The translations under genes and the position numbers were made by a program. A model generated the notes under the pieces. That model was not told where the DNA came from, made no database searches, and worked only from the letters and a program-made list of their open reading frames with translations. A DNA stretch of 31,495 nt from a virus: positions 1 through 31,495 of the IMG/VR virus record IMGVR_UViG_3300046698_000519. One strand, given 5' to 3'. Below are positions 5,793 through 13,001 of this stretch, piece after piece; position 1 is the first letter of the stretch; each line of letters begins with the position of its first letter.

Positions 5793-8135
5793 TTACTCAA
5801 AACCTTCATCCGCCAGCGCGGGGTTCGCCGCCGCGCGTTTCAAAAGCTGTTCCGTGGAGTCGGGCACCGGCTCGACCTTCGGCGGATTTGTTTCAAAGCT
5901 GGCGCGTTCCGTGCCGGCGTTGCTGATGCCGGCGGCCACGGCATTGCCGCGCTGATCGTCAAGAGCCGGTGGCACGTCGGCGGTGACAACGAATTGCGCG
6001 AGCGACGCATTGTGCTGGCGCATGTCGTCGAGCGCGGCCCGCTGCGGAGCGGCGAGTTCGTTGGCCACGGCCTTGGCCGCTTCGCGGGCGGCATGCGTGT
6101 AACGCATGGCCTTGGCCAGCGCCTCCTGGTCCAGGTAAGCCGTGCGCCCGCGTTGCGCCCAGGTGCCAAGAATGCGGCCGTCGCCGGACGTGAGGTGAAT
6201 GAACTGCGGATCGTCGGGATGGTGATACACGAGGACCTTGGTGCCCGGCGCCAGCGGCACGCCGCCGTTGCAGAACGTGAGCGGCTTGCCGTCCACCTTA
6301 AGCTGGATTTCGCCCTTGACCGAAACGTACTCAACGCGTTCGGTGTGCTCCAGGAACGTGCGGATGATGTCCGGCGAGCAGCGCGTCCATTTGTCCACGC
6401 TGCGGATCAGGCGCATGGCGCGTTCAACGGGCATTTCCATGCGGCGACGGAATTCCGCGCCGGGCGGCGCTGTCTCGCCCGGTTGCCACTTCTGGCCGTC
6501 AAACCATTCCAACACCTGGTCGAAGCCTTCCAGGTTATGTTCGGTGCGGAAATTTTGTTCGAGACAAAACTGCCGGATCACGGCGCGGGCCTGCGTCTGC
6601 AAAACCGTGAGCGGATATTTCTCGTCGCCGCGCTTCGATTCAGGCAGGCACTGGCGCAGTTGCCAGATTTCCCGGCACTCCGCAATGCGCGACTCCAGAT
6701 CGGCGGGCCGGATGCCGTAGTGCGCGCCGGTCTGGCCGGGCAGATACGATCCCTGGGTGTGGAACAGCCGGTTGTGGGCTTCGTGACTGGCCTTGCCGCG
6801 CGAATTGCCCTTGGCCTTCTCGGCGTAACCACGCGGACGCTTGCTGTTGCGCCAGCCGTTTCTCAGGCCGTCGCCAATCATGCTCGTGTAATGGACCTTG
6901 ATTCGGTTATCGAACAGCTCGCCGAGCGCGAGCTTCACGGCTTCGGCCAGCGTGGCCGTGCCGCGTTCGACGACCCAGTGGACCAAGTAAGGCGGCAGCG
7001 GATAGGTTTCAAGCACGTAGGCGACGAGTTCCTTCATCTGCTGCGCGCCGAGATGCGATGCCTTGCCGTTCTCGTCCACGGTGGCCGGGTGCATGACGAA
7101 GCCGAGCACCATTGCCGTGGCTTCGTCGCGGGCGATGAGCAGCCACAACTCTTCGGCCTCGCCGGTCTCGGCGTTGAAGACGAGCCAGTCCATCCGCACG
7201 TCGTCGAAAGTGACCTTTTCCAGAAAGCGGAGATTTTTGCGCGTGCCGAGATGTTGGGGCAGGAATTGACGGGCTGCGGATTCGCTGTCATGGAGCAACG
7301 CGCGCACGCCCTGGGTGAACCGGGCGCGTTTGATGATCTGGCGCGTGATGTTCGAGTAGTGCCAGCCGTCCGGGATGATTTCCGGGTTGCGCTTTTTCCA
7401 GGGCGTGCCGCCCGGCCCACCATCGTAACCGGCAATTGGCTCTTCCACGCCGGCTTCATTGCGCCCGGTTTTCCACTGGCGTTTAAGGCTCAATAAAGCC
7501 TGCCTTTTGCCGTCGGCACGGGCGAATTGACCGAAGCGGATTTCGCACAGCGTGAGAAACTCATCGGGCAGACCGGCGTTGCCCTTGCGCCAGGCGACCG
7601 GCGCTTTGGAGCAGTTGACCAGCACGGTCCAGTCTTTGGCTTTGGCCCACTCATCGTATTTCTGGCGGAACGTCTCCAGCTTCCAATGCCAGTCTTTGTA
7701 AACCCGAATCGCCTCACGGCACGCGGCCTGGACGGAAAATTTATCTTTGACGAGTTTGGCCACGAAGTGGACCGCGCGCACGAGCGCACGAGTTTCGTCC
7801 TGGAGCCGGGCAGGCCGCTTGTTGGGCAACGTGATGAGCAGAGCCTCTTCTCCCAGGTAGTGCGGTTGCGGCGTGCGCTTTTCGAGATATGTCGCGACAT
7901 CGGCAATCGGCTGGATCACCTGGCAGGAGGCAAGGCCGAAGGCGGTGGGCAGGAGCGATTGCGGATCGAACAGATCGCCGCCGGTTAAAGGGAGGGAACT
8001 ACTTGGACTGCCTTGGCACTGCTGCGTTGCCTTTTCACCAGCGGCCCGTGGCACGGTGGCTAATGCGGTCGCAGTCTCGTGTTGGTCCTCGGTCTTAACA
8101 CCGTTCGTTCCCAAAGCGGAAATTTCGGAAATCAC
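5793..8135 (-). CDS. Mu-type DDE transposase (MuA-like)
   Basis: A 780-residue protein, longer than Mu MuA (663), with an extra low-complexity N-terminus (1-60). A helical DNA-binding region (about 70-290) leads into an RNase H-fold core starting at FDDVRMDWLVFN (D311/D312), continuing to VVERGTATLAEA (E390) and KASHEAHNRLFH (E452). These look like the catalytic triad, but the second acid is Glu rather than Asp. A LPGQTGAHYG motif follows at 465-474, and a C-terminal β-region (about 600-690) precedes helices likely to contact MuB. It would pair the phage ends and carry out strand transfer for integration and replicative transposition. The start is GTG at 8133-8135, overlapping the upstream TGA (GTGA). 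Confidence 0.88.
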   Translation of the reverse strand: MISEISALGTNGVKTEDQHETATALATVPRAAGEKATQQCQGSPSSSLPLTGGDLFDPQSLLPTAFGLASCQVIQPIADVATYLEKRTPQPHYLGEEALLITLPNKRPARLQDETRALVRAVHFVAKLVKDKFSVQAACREAIRVYKDWHWKLETFRQKYDEWAKAKDWTVLVNCSKAPVAWRKGNAGLPDEFLTLCEIRFGQFARADGKRQALLSLKRQWKTGRNEAGVEEPIAGYDGGPGGTPWKKRNPEIIPDGWHYSNITRQIIKRARFTQGVRALLHDSESAARQFLPQHLGTRKNLRFLEKVTFDDVRMDWLVFNAETGEAEELWLLIARDEATAMVLGFVMHPATVDENGKASHLGAQQMKELVAYVLETYPLPPYLVHWVVERGTATLAEAVKLALGELFDNRIKVHYTSMIGDGLRNGWRNSKRPRGYAEKAKGNSRGKASHEAHNRLFHTQGSYLPGQTGAHYGIRPADLESRIAECREIWQLRQCLPESKRGDEKYPLTVLQTQARAVIRQFCLEQNFRTEHNLEGFDQVLEWFDGQKWQPGETAPPGAEFRRRMEMPVERAMRLIRSVDKWTRCSPDIIRTFLEHTERVEYVSVKGEIQLKVDGKPLTFCNGGVPLAPGTKVLVYHHPDDPQFIHLTSGDGRILGTWAQRGRTAYLDQEALAKAMRYTHAAREAAKAVANELAAPQRAALDDMRQHNASLAQFVVTADVPPALDDQRGNAVAAGISNAGTERASFETNPPKVEPVPDSTEQLLKRAAANPALADEGFE

Positions 8136-8893
8136 TTGGCATCCCCCTGGCTGGCGGCGACGCGCCGCAGGAAACCGCCCATTGTCTCCACGGCCTCCAG
8201 GAGTTTGGCGCGCGCTTTAACGGGTAACATGCCGGCGTTCTTTGCATCGGCATTTTCCAGCAGTTCATCCGCCGTGTCGCCGGCCCACTCTTCCAGCTCG
8301 TTGAGCCGTTCCTGCTCGGCGCGGGCGGCGGCGCGCTCGCGCTGCTCTTTGGTCAAGCCACTGGAACCTTTGAGGCGACCGCGCTTGGGTTTGTCGCTAT
8401 CCTCGTCGGCCTGCTTGAATTCCCAAAACAACTGGTTCTGCGTCTTGCCATCCACCAGCTCGCAGATTTTATCGTGCAGTGGTTTAACCTCGGCTGGAAC
8501 TTTCTTGTCTTCGATAAGCAGAAAACCGCCGGCAGGCAAATTCCCTATTACAGGGAATTTAGAAACCTTCTTCAAAAACCCACCAATAGTTTTGAACCCA
8601 ACCTTTTCCAGCGCGCCCTTAGTGAGATGCATGTAGGTCGTCAATTGATTTGATGCTTTTGGATTTCCGGTTGCAGAATCCAGGCGGGAAAGTTCCGGCC
8701 GATTGGCCGCCAGCCAAGGGCCCCATTCACCATGCTTGAGTTCATTTTCCTTGAGGTGCCAGGCATACAATCCAAGGGCTATAATTTTCCGCAATCCATG
8801 CTGTGCGTCGTCGAACAATCCAAGCAGTTTGTCGGCTGCGCCAGCATCGCCACCTGATTTGAGTTTGGGAACAATGGTGAGGGCGTTTTTCAT
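8132..8893 (-). CDS. DUF3102-like phage protein
   Basis: A 253-residue protein. The N-terminal half contains HLKENELKHGEWGPWLAANR and a following TTYMHLTKG, matching the DUF3102 pattern (a helical region with K..L.HG.W..W......S.R.A..YM) found in phage and plasmid proteins often placed beside replication genes. The C-terminal half is charged and coiled-coil-like (KEQRERAAARAEQERLNELE). A role in DNA partitioning or replication is possible but not established. The start overlaps the upstream stop (ATGA) and the end overlaps the transposase start (GTGA). A perfect palindrome (8538-8560) falls within the coding sequence at the KFPVIGNLPAGG stretch. Confidence 0.65.
   Translation of the reverse strand: MKNALTIVPKLKSGGDAGAADKLLGLFDDAQHGLRKIIALGLYAWHLKENELKHGEWGPWLAANRPELSRLDSATGNPKASNQLTTYMHLTKGALEKVGFKTIGGFLKKVSKFPVIGNLPAGGFLLIEDKKVPAEVKPLHDKICELVDGKTQNQLFWEFKQADEDSDKPKRGRLKGSSGLTKEQRERAAARAEQERLNELEEWAGDTADELLENADAKNAGMLPVKARAKLLEAVETMGGFLRRVAASQGDAK
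8538..8560. repeat. Perfect palindrome inside a gene
   Basis: AAATTCCCT and AGGGAATTT are nine-base arms around an ATTAC loop. It is more AT-rich than its surroundings and lies within the DUF3102-like gene. It may be a protein-binding site, a small mobile palindrome, or chance. Confidence 0.7.
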
Positions 8894-9105
8894 TTGGCTT
8901 GGATGATGGTTACGTTCTGAAATTTTGCGCCCGCTACTTTGGCAGTGGGCATGAACTGTTTGAGCTTCTCGAACAAGATGTCTGCATCAGCGCAAACCAC
9001 GCAGACCTGGTCTCCGTTTTCATCCTCGAACAGCGAGGCCACACCGGAAAAGCCGTGAAACTTTTTCCGGCGCACATGAAATTCTCCTTTAAGTTGGCTA
9101 CTCAT
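8890..9105 (-). CDS. Small hypothetical protein (71 aa)
   Basis: The product (starts MSSQLKGEFHVRRKKFHGF) is small and β-rich, with a VCVVCADADILFEKL segment containing two cysteines; no family is recognised. Its ATG overlaps the stop of the preceding membrane-protein gene, and its stop overlaps the start of the DUF3102-like gene, both as ATGA, so it is a link in a chain of translationally coupled early genes. Gene reality is well supported by these junctions; function is unknown. Confidence 0.65.
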   Translation of the reverse strand: MSSQLKGEFHVRRKKFHGFSGVASLFEDENGDQVCVVCADADILFEKLKQFMPTAKVAGAKFQNVTIIQAK

Positions 9106-9275
9106 GGCAGGTAATGGAATCGGAGCCAGGTGATGAACGCGATGACCAGGCAGGTGAATCCGACGCCGAACATCGCACCGAAAATTATGCCCTCGACGAT
9201 CCGCACCTTCGGTGCGGTGCGCTTTTCCAGTTCGTCAATGCCGCTGGCGTCGTCGCAAAGAATGTGTTCGATCAT
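9102..9275 (-). CDS. Small single-pass membrane protein (57 aa)
   Basis: This frame runs from ATG at 9273-9275 to TGA at 9102-9104. A charged N-terminus (MIEHILCDDASGIDELEKR) precedes one strong transmembrane helix (IIFGAMFGVGFTCLVIAFI) and a short tail. Both ends form ATGA overlaps with neighbours, good evidence that it is a true gene despite its size. The topology with an acidic cytoplasmic part could suit superinfection exclusion or membrane tethering, but that is inference. Confidence 0.65.
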   Translation of the reverse strand: MIEHILCDDASGIDELEKRTAPKVRIVEGIIFGAMFGVGFTCLVIAFITWLRFHYLP

Positions 9276-9763
9276 ACCATCACCGCCTCTCTGCTTTTAG
9301 CATTTTGCCTTGAGCCTTCAGCCTTCACTTCACGCCCAAGCCAGCGGCGGGATAAAAATCCGACCAGGCTCGCGCGCGTGATGCTGCCCTTGCCGCCGGA
9401 AATCTCTCCGGCCAGGCGCAGGCGCATGATGGTCTGGTGCGAGATCACCCATTCCTGCTCAATCTCGCCGCTGTGGAAATTCTGCTTGCCGCCCAGGATC
9501 AGGCCAATGACCTGCGCGATGGTCTTGTGCGCCGTGGCATCCGGCGCGGTCACCTCATCGGTCCAGAACCGCAGTTCGCGCTTATCGAAGCGCGAATAGG
9601 TCTTGGCCAGCTCGGAACTGAAATCGAACACCCATTTAAGTTTGCCGTCGTCCACCAGGGCAAACACGCTCTCGGCATCCACGCAACGCGCGGCGCGCAC
9701 GGTCTGCACGTCCACCAGCACGGTGCGCGCGGATATAATAAATGGAAGCGGACGTTGGGTCAT
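9272..9763 (-). CDS. HTH-containing early protein (163 aa)
   Basis: The start chosen is ATG at 9761-9763 (MTQRPLPFIISARTVLV), which overlaps the upstream TGA as ATGA; a longer version with 25 extra residues is possible. The C-terminal part ISHQTIMRLRLAGEISGG followed by TRASLVGFL resembles the excisionase-like HTH_17 pattern, with an RLRLAG helix and a wing, so the protein may bind DNA. The last residues (VKAEGSRQNAKS) are encoded by a copy of a dispersed short DNA repeat, suggesting a recently altered C-terminus. It is a candidate regulator, but not a proven repressor. Confidence 0.6.
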   Translation of the reverse strand: MTQRPLPFIISARTVLVDVQTVRAARCVDAESVFALVDDGKLKWVFDFSSELAKTYSRFDKRELRFWTDEVTAPDATAHKTIAQVIGLILGGKQNFHSGEIEQEWVISHQTIMRLRLAGEISGGKGSITRASLVGFLSRRWLGREVKAEGSRQNAKSREAVMV

Positions 9764-10101
9764 GACGGTTGGAGTGTTTTGGTGGATTGCGCCATGAACA
9801 AAGTGAGCTTGATTATTTTCGCGTCCTCCGGTCGGCAATGCAGGTTGAGCGTGTCGCTGAATCCATCCACGGTCACTGTGCCGTTTTCAATCACGCAAAA
9901 GCCGGCGCTGATGGGTTGCTGCCTTACGGCGTCGCAGTGGTTGATGCAACAAGGAATGAGGATGGCCCACGAACCAACCGGACCGGGAACGATCACGTAT
10001 TTGAACCGGCCCCGGAGCTGCACCGGACTGGAGCCTGCGCTCTCAGTCCGGGCAGCCGGGCTTCGCGGTGTTTGGTTCGGGACGTGTCGGGAAGAAATCA
10101 T
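9760..10101 (-). CDS. Hypothetical early protein (113 aa)
   Basis: No family is recognised. The central and C-terminal region (SAGFCVIENGTVTVDGFSDTL, then CRPEDAKIIKLTL) looks ordered and conserved-like, while the first 30 residues are low-complexity and may not be part of the fold. The ATG at 10099-10101 overlaps the upstream stop (ATGA), and its stop overlaps the next start likewise. It is part of the early operon; function is unknown. Confidence 0.6.
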   Translation of the reverse strand: MISSRHVPNQTPRSPAARTESAGSSPVQLRGRFKYVIVPGPVGSWAILIPCCINHCDAVRQQPISAGFCVIENGTVTVDGFSDTLNLHCRPEDAKIIKLTLFMAQSTKTLQPS

Positions 10102-10307
10102 GGTGTGACCTTTTTGAAGGGCAGTTCCTCTTGCAACTTGTCCAGGCCGGCGAGCATGGCTAGTTGCGCGGAAACATTTTTTTGAGCGGGATGGTCGCGG
10201 CGTAACTTTCTGCGAAGCGCCACCAAAATCTGCCGCCGCCGGTCATGCGTGGCGTAGCCTAATGTTTCCCAGGCGGCTTCAAAAATAACTTGGTCAGCGT
10301 CAAACAT
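10098..10307 (-). CDS. Small hypothetical protein (69 aa)
   Basis: The product is a helical, basic protein (MFDADQVIFEAAWETLGYA, then RRRQILVALRRKLRRDHP). No domain is recognised. It has a strong ribosome-binding site, AAGGAG, eight bases before the ATG at 10305-10307, one of the better ones in this window, and overlaps the preceding frame by eight bases. It is the second gene of the leftward operon, so it is probably expressed early and well. Confidence 0.65.
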   Translation of the reverse strand: MFDADQVIFEAAWETLGYATHDRRRQILVALRRKLRRDHPAQKNVSAQLAMLAGLDKLQEELPFKKVTP

Positions 10308-10470
10308 GGTAGGTCTCCTTCAGGGCTTTCACAGCGCGCGGGCAGAGATGCAGATGATATAGTGCCCACCGGCTTTTGCGGACGCGACGGGCGATCTGCG
10401 ACACCTTGTAATCACCCTTGCGGGCAGCGGCCTCGCGGAATTGATTTAAATTGACAGAATCGGTCTTCAC
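10300..10470 (-). CDS. First early gene, small basic protein (56 aa)
   Basis: GTG at 10468-10470 opens a 56-residue frame ending in TGA at 10300-10302. The product starts MKTDSVNLNQFREAAARKG and has a basic helical centre (VSQIARRVRKSRWALY) that could be a small helix-turn-helix, by analogy to Ner or Cro at the head of an early operon. No Shine-Dalgarno is seen. It lies directly downstream of the leftward promoter and operator, consistent with an autoregulatory role, though this is inferred. Confidence 0.5.
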   Translation of the reverse strand: MKTDSVNLNQFREAAARKGDYKVSQIARRVRKSRWALYHLHLCPRAVKALKETYHV

Positions 10471-10483
10471 GGTTACAAGTTTA

Positions 10484-10503
10484 GTTAGCTAACGAAACGT
10501 TAG
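10484..10503. promoter_or_regulatory. Candidate operator: overlapping inverted repeats
   Basis: Two inverted repeats overlap here: GTTAGCTAAC (10484-10493), a perfect 10-base palindrome, and CTAACG-AAA-CGTTAG (10489-10503). They cover the -10 side of the leftward promoter and lie just before the first early gene, the position expected for a repressor-binding site. Confidence 0.6.
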
Positions 10504-10525
10504 TTGAGTTGCAAAACTTTGTCAA
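10497..10525 (-). promoter_or_regulatory. Leftward early promoter
   Basis: On the minus strand a consensus TTGACA (-35) lies at 10520-10525, then a 17-base spacer and TAACGT (weak -10) at 10497-10502. The -10 sits inside the inverted repeat at 10489-10503, so binding there would block transcription. It would drive the whole early operon from about 10,490 leftward. Confidence 0.55.
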
Positions 10526-10960
10526 CATAAAAAGTTAAGTATTTGAACTCGTGAGTTTGACGTACGAAAATTCGAGGCAGGAGGAGTTTTCATTCTGCTG
10601 CTGCGCGTCAAAAAATAATTCTCGACGCGGCGGTGACGGTTGTGATTTAGTCGGCCCCGACGGCGGAGAGCATCCACCTTCGTTCGCGCTTCGGAGCGGG
10701 CAGGGTAGCAAGTTCTCCGCTTTTTTCTTCCCCCTTCAGATTGAGGTCCTGGGGACCTAACACTTCCGCCCGACCTGTGCGCAGAATGCGCGCGTGCTGG
10801 AGAGCATCCAAACCAATTTGAAGGCCGGCGCGCGACGCGCGCACGCTGATGCTCTCCTCCGTCATCGCTGCGGTCCAGCCGCCGCGCCTTCGTTTTGCCG
10901 AAGTTCAAACTCCCCATCAAACCCGGCGGCGCAGCAGCTCCGCCCTACCAGAAAAATCCC
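10526..10960. promoter_or_regulatory. Divergent intergenic control region with hairpins
   Basis: No convincing gene is seen in this stretch. It holds a perfect hairpin AGGTCC-TGG-GGACCT (10744-10758). GGAGAGCATCCA occurs at 10665-10676 and 10799-10810, and GATGCTCTCC (10848-10857) is inverted relative to the latter, giving a 10-base stem whose loop contains a second stem, GCGCGCG-A-CGCGCGC, near 10830. A strong rightward promoter was not found, so late transcription may start here under an activator. The structures could be operator or leader elements. Confidence 0.4.
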
Positions 10961-11605
10961 ATGAAAAAAATCACGACCCTTATCCTCATCGCGGCGGCCG
11001 CTTTGCTTCTGCTTACTGCCGTCAACGCCAACGCGCAAACCGACACCAACACGCCAACGCCACCCACGGTCAACGGGTTGATCAGCACGTTCGGCTCGTG
11101 GATCGGAACGTACAACACCAACCTGTCGTTCCAGGACATCATTATTTGGGACGGGCCGGTTTACGAAAACCAGGTCAACATCGGAAATGAACTTGGCGCC
11201 AGCTACGACGTTTGGCGGCAAACCATCAGCACCAACAACACCGGCCTCGCCAGTGTGGGGAACAAGCTCGGCGGCCAGATGTTTCTCGGCCTGGAAGCGC
11301 GAATCCGCCAGGCCAGCGTGGCCGGTGCGCGCGTCAGCGAAGCCGGCGGTCTTGAGTTTGGCTGGATGAAGTACGACTTCCGCGCCGGCGTTTTTGCCGA
11401 TGGCGTTTACCTGGATCATCCGTCCGTCGTCGGCGTTACCGGCCATGAGCAGGCTGAGTTCGGCATCTTCGCGGAGAAGATGTTATCGCCATCAAGCGCG
11501 CTGGGGATGTTCATCTCGGAACAAACGGGCCAGAAATTCCCAATCATCGGGGCGAACCTCAATGTGAGTTTCGGCAACGGGACGGGGTTTCTCGGACTGT
11601 TTTAA
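10961..11605 (+). CDS. Exported protein, possible outer-membrane type
   Basis: A 214-residue protein with a clear Sec signal: MKKITTLILIAAAALLLLTA, with likely cleavage after VNANA (about residue 25). The mature part is rich in Asn, Gly and Thr and has alternating strands. It ends in a terminal Phe (NGTGFLGLF), the ending expected for an outer-membrane β-barrel recognised by the BAM complex. No family is recognised. It is the first gene of the late operon, next to the lipase. It may alter the cell surface (lysis, exclusion or receptor blocking); all are inferred. The ATG at 10961 was chosen over upstream frames because it gives the signal peptide. Confidence 0.6.
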   Translation: MKKITTLILIAAAALLLLTAVNANAQTDTNTPTPPTVNGLISTFGSWIGTYNTNLSFQDIIIWDGPVYENQVNIGNELGASYDVWRQTISTNNTGLASVGNKLGGQMFLGLEARIRQASVAGARVSEAGGLEFGWMKYDFRAGVFADGVYLDHPSVVGVTGHEQAEFGIFAEKMLSPSSALGMFISEQTGQKFPIIGANLNVSFGNGTGFLGLF

Positions 11606-11619
11606 CATTGGAACTGGAA

Positions 11620-11640
11620 CTGCCGGCAAGATGCCGGCAG
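11620..11640. repeat. Perfect hairpin before the lipase gene
   Basis: CTGCCGGCA and TGCCGGCAG form a nine-base GC-rich stem with an AGA loop, between the exported protein's stop and the preferred lipase ATG. No T-run follows, so a terminator is unlikely. It could modulate translation or be a mobile palindrome. Confidence 0.7.
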
Positions 11641-11649
11641 CACGTTAAA

Positions 11650-12486
11650 ATGCTTTCGCTTGATCCAACTCAGACCGGGTTCACCTGGGCGAACGCGCGG
11701 GCGTGCGCGGAGCGGTGCGCGGCGGCGTATGCTTATACGGATCGGAGCATCCAGGAGAGTGGGGTTAATGGCCGCGTTGTCACCAACGCGGCTACGGACA
11801 CCGAGGCGCTGGTGATCGCGGAAGGTAATTGCATCAGCATCGCTTTTCGCGGTTCGTGTAATTTGCGCGACTGGATTCAAGATTTCAAAGCCCGGATCGA
11901 ACATCCGCGCATCAGGCTGGTCGCCTACGACGGCCGGGCGGCGGAGATACACCAGGGCTTCATGGAAGACGTGGACAGCATTACCGTGGATTTGATCGCC
12001 GCCCTCTGTGATATTGGAGCGCCGGCTTCCAGCACGGCGGCGGGTTCAGGTCGTGCCGTGCTGGAGGCCGGCGTTCCAATCTTTGTAACTGGTCACTCCA
12101 AGGGCGGAGGTGAGGCCATTGACTTTGCGCTCGAACTCCAGCGCCAAGGCCTCCCGATTGCCGGAGTTTACACCTTCGGCCAGCCGCGTGTGGGGAACCG
12201 CGCCTTCGCCAATCTGTACGATGAGACGCTCTACGAGGAAACTTATCGAATCGTAAACCAGAACGATATTGTGCCGCGACTGCCCGGCGCGCTGACAGGC
12301 TACAAACATTGCGGGCAGGAAATGTTCCTGCCCGTCGGCGGCGGCTGGTGTGAGAACCCATCCCTGGCCGAATTGCTGCTCTCGGACGCACTCGGGCTGT
12401 GGGGCGCGTACCGGCACGAGACGGACGTGCTCGTGGCTGACCATCTCATCTCCGCTTACCAAACCCGCATCCAACTTCTCACATGA
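11650..12486 (+). CDS. Class 3 lipase-like α/β hydrolase
   Basis: A 278-residue protein matching the class 3 (fungal-type) lipase core: AFRGSCNLRDWIQDF (about 65-79), nucleophile elbow GHSKGG with Ser150, TFGQPRVGNRAF (175-187), acid NQNDIVPRLPG with Asp206, and a likely catalytic His at ADHLISAY (His265). The triad is complete. It lacks a signal peptide, so it would act in the cytoplasm or leave with a holin. It sits where a lysis cassette is expected, upstream of small membrane proteins, and may attack membrane lipids during lysis. The ATG at 11650 is preferred; an upstream TTG (11608) would read through the hairpin. The end overlaps the next start (ATGA). Confidence 0.8.
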   Translation: MLSLDPTQTGFTWANARACAERCAAAYAYTDRSIQESGVNGRVVTNAATDTEALVIAEGNCISIAFRGSCNLRDWIQDFKARIEHPRIRLVAYDGRAAEIHQGFMEDVDSITVDLIAALCDIGAPASSTAAGSGRAVLEAGVPIFVTGHSKGGGEAIDFALELQRQGLPIAGVYTFGQPRVGNRAFANLYDETLYEETYRIVNQNDIVPRLPGALTGYKHCGQEMFLPVGGGWCENPSLAELLLSDALGLWGAYRHETDVLVADHLISAYQTRIQLLT

Positions 12487-12590
12487 TCAGCATCACCTTC
12501 ACCATCGTCATCACGGGCGCCGCCGTCTCGCTGCTGTGCGTGTGCAAGGCGCTGGACTGCATCGTCAACCTCATTCAAAACCAAAAATAA
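12483..12590 (+). CDS. Tiny membrane protein (35 aa)
   Basis: This frame has ATG at 12483 overlapping the lipase stop (ATGA) and TAA at 12588-12590. The product is one hydrophobic helix (MISITFTIVITGAAVSLLCV) with a short tail. Its size and place between the lipase and a membrane/coiled-coil protein fit a holin-like or spanin-like lysis component, but the family is not recognised. Confidence 0.55.
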   Translation: MISITFTIVITGAAVSLLCVCKALDCIVNLIQNQK

Positions 12591-12592
12591 TT

Positions 12593-12997
12593 ATGATTCT
12601 TGCCCAATCCACCGATCTGCCTTCCGTGCCTGACTCCACATTGAAGTGGGTGCTGATTATTTTGGTGAGCATCGTGCTCATCGCGGCAGCCTTGTACGCC
12701 GCTTTCCACAAAAGCGGTCCGGTGAAGATTGATGACAACCCGCCGCCGGAATATCGCAAGGCGCCCAAGCGATACAATCACGAGCTGGCCGAGCAGCGGA
12801 ACGCGGATATGAACGGCAGATTGACCGCCCACGACGCCGAGCTTGATTCCATTTGGAACACCATGCGCAGCGAGGACCAGAAGATTCGCAACGAGTTGGA
12901 GGTGACCCGGCAGGTGAACGGCGACCGTTTTAACCGCATCTGTTTTGCGCTGGGAAAAATCGCCGAGAAGCTGGGCGTGGATATTGACCCGGCCTGA
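12593..12997 (+). CDS. Membrane-anchored coiled-coil protein
   Basis: A 134-residue protein: a short N-terminal part, one transmembrane helix (WVLIILVSIVLIAAALYAAF, about 19-38), then a charged Pro-containing stretch and a coiled-coil (about 65-115). The plan is that of inner-membrane spanins or of Mu gp25/gp26-like proteins that lie just before gp27 and gp28, the position seen here. Either role is plausible. ATG at 12593 is two bases after the preceding stop. Confidence 0.6.
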   Translation: MILAQSTDLPSVPDSTLKWVLIILVSIVLIAAALYAAFHKSGPVKIDDNPPPEYRKAPKRYNHELAEQRNADMNGRLTAHDAELDSIWNTMRSEDQKIRNELEVTRQVNGDRFNRICFALGKIAEKLGVDIDPA

Positions 12998-13001
12998 TTT
13001 T

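Noticed and set aside
5496-7496. Very long plus-strand frame opposite the transposase and ATPase
   Set aside because: Antisense shadow in GC-rich DNA. The minus-strand frames have Walker and DDE-type motifs and operon junctions; this one is low-complexity Arg/Ala/Leu sequence.
10543-10571. Rightward promoter TTGAAC-17-GAAAAT
   Set aside because: Only four of six matches in each box; too weak to list as a feature.
10551-10760. Plus-strand 69-codon frame in the divergent gap
   Set aside because: GTG start without ribosome site, unusual composition, and no operon link; a regulatory gap fits better.
10647-10865. Minus-strand 72-codon frame in the divergent gap
   Set aside because: Plausible-looking peptide but it crosses inverted repeats and lies upstream of the leftward promoter; no family or junction supports it.
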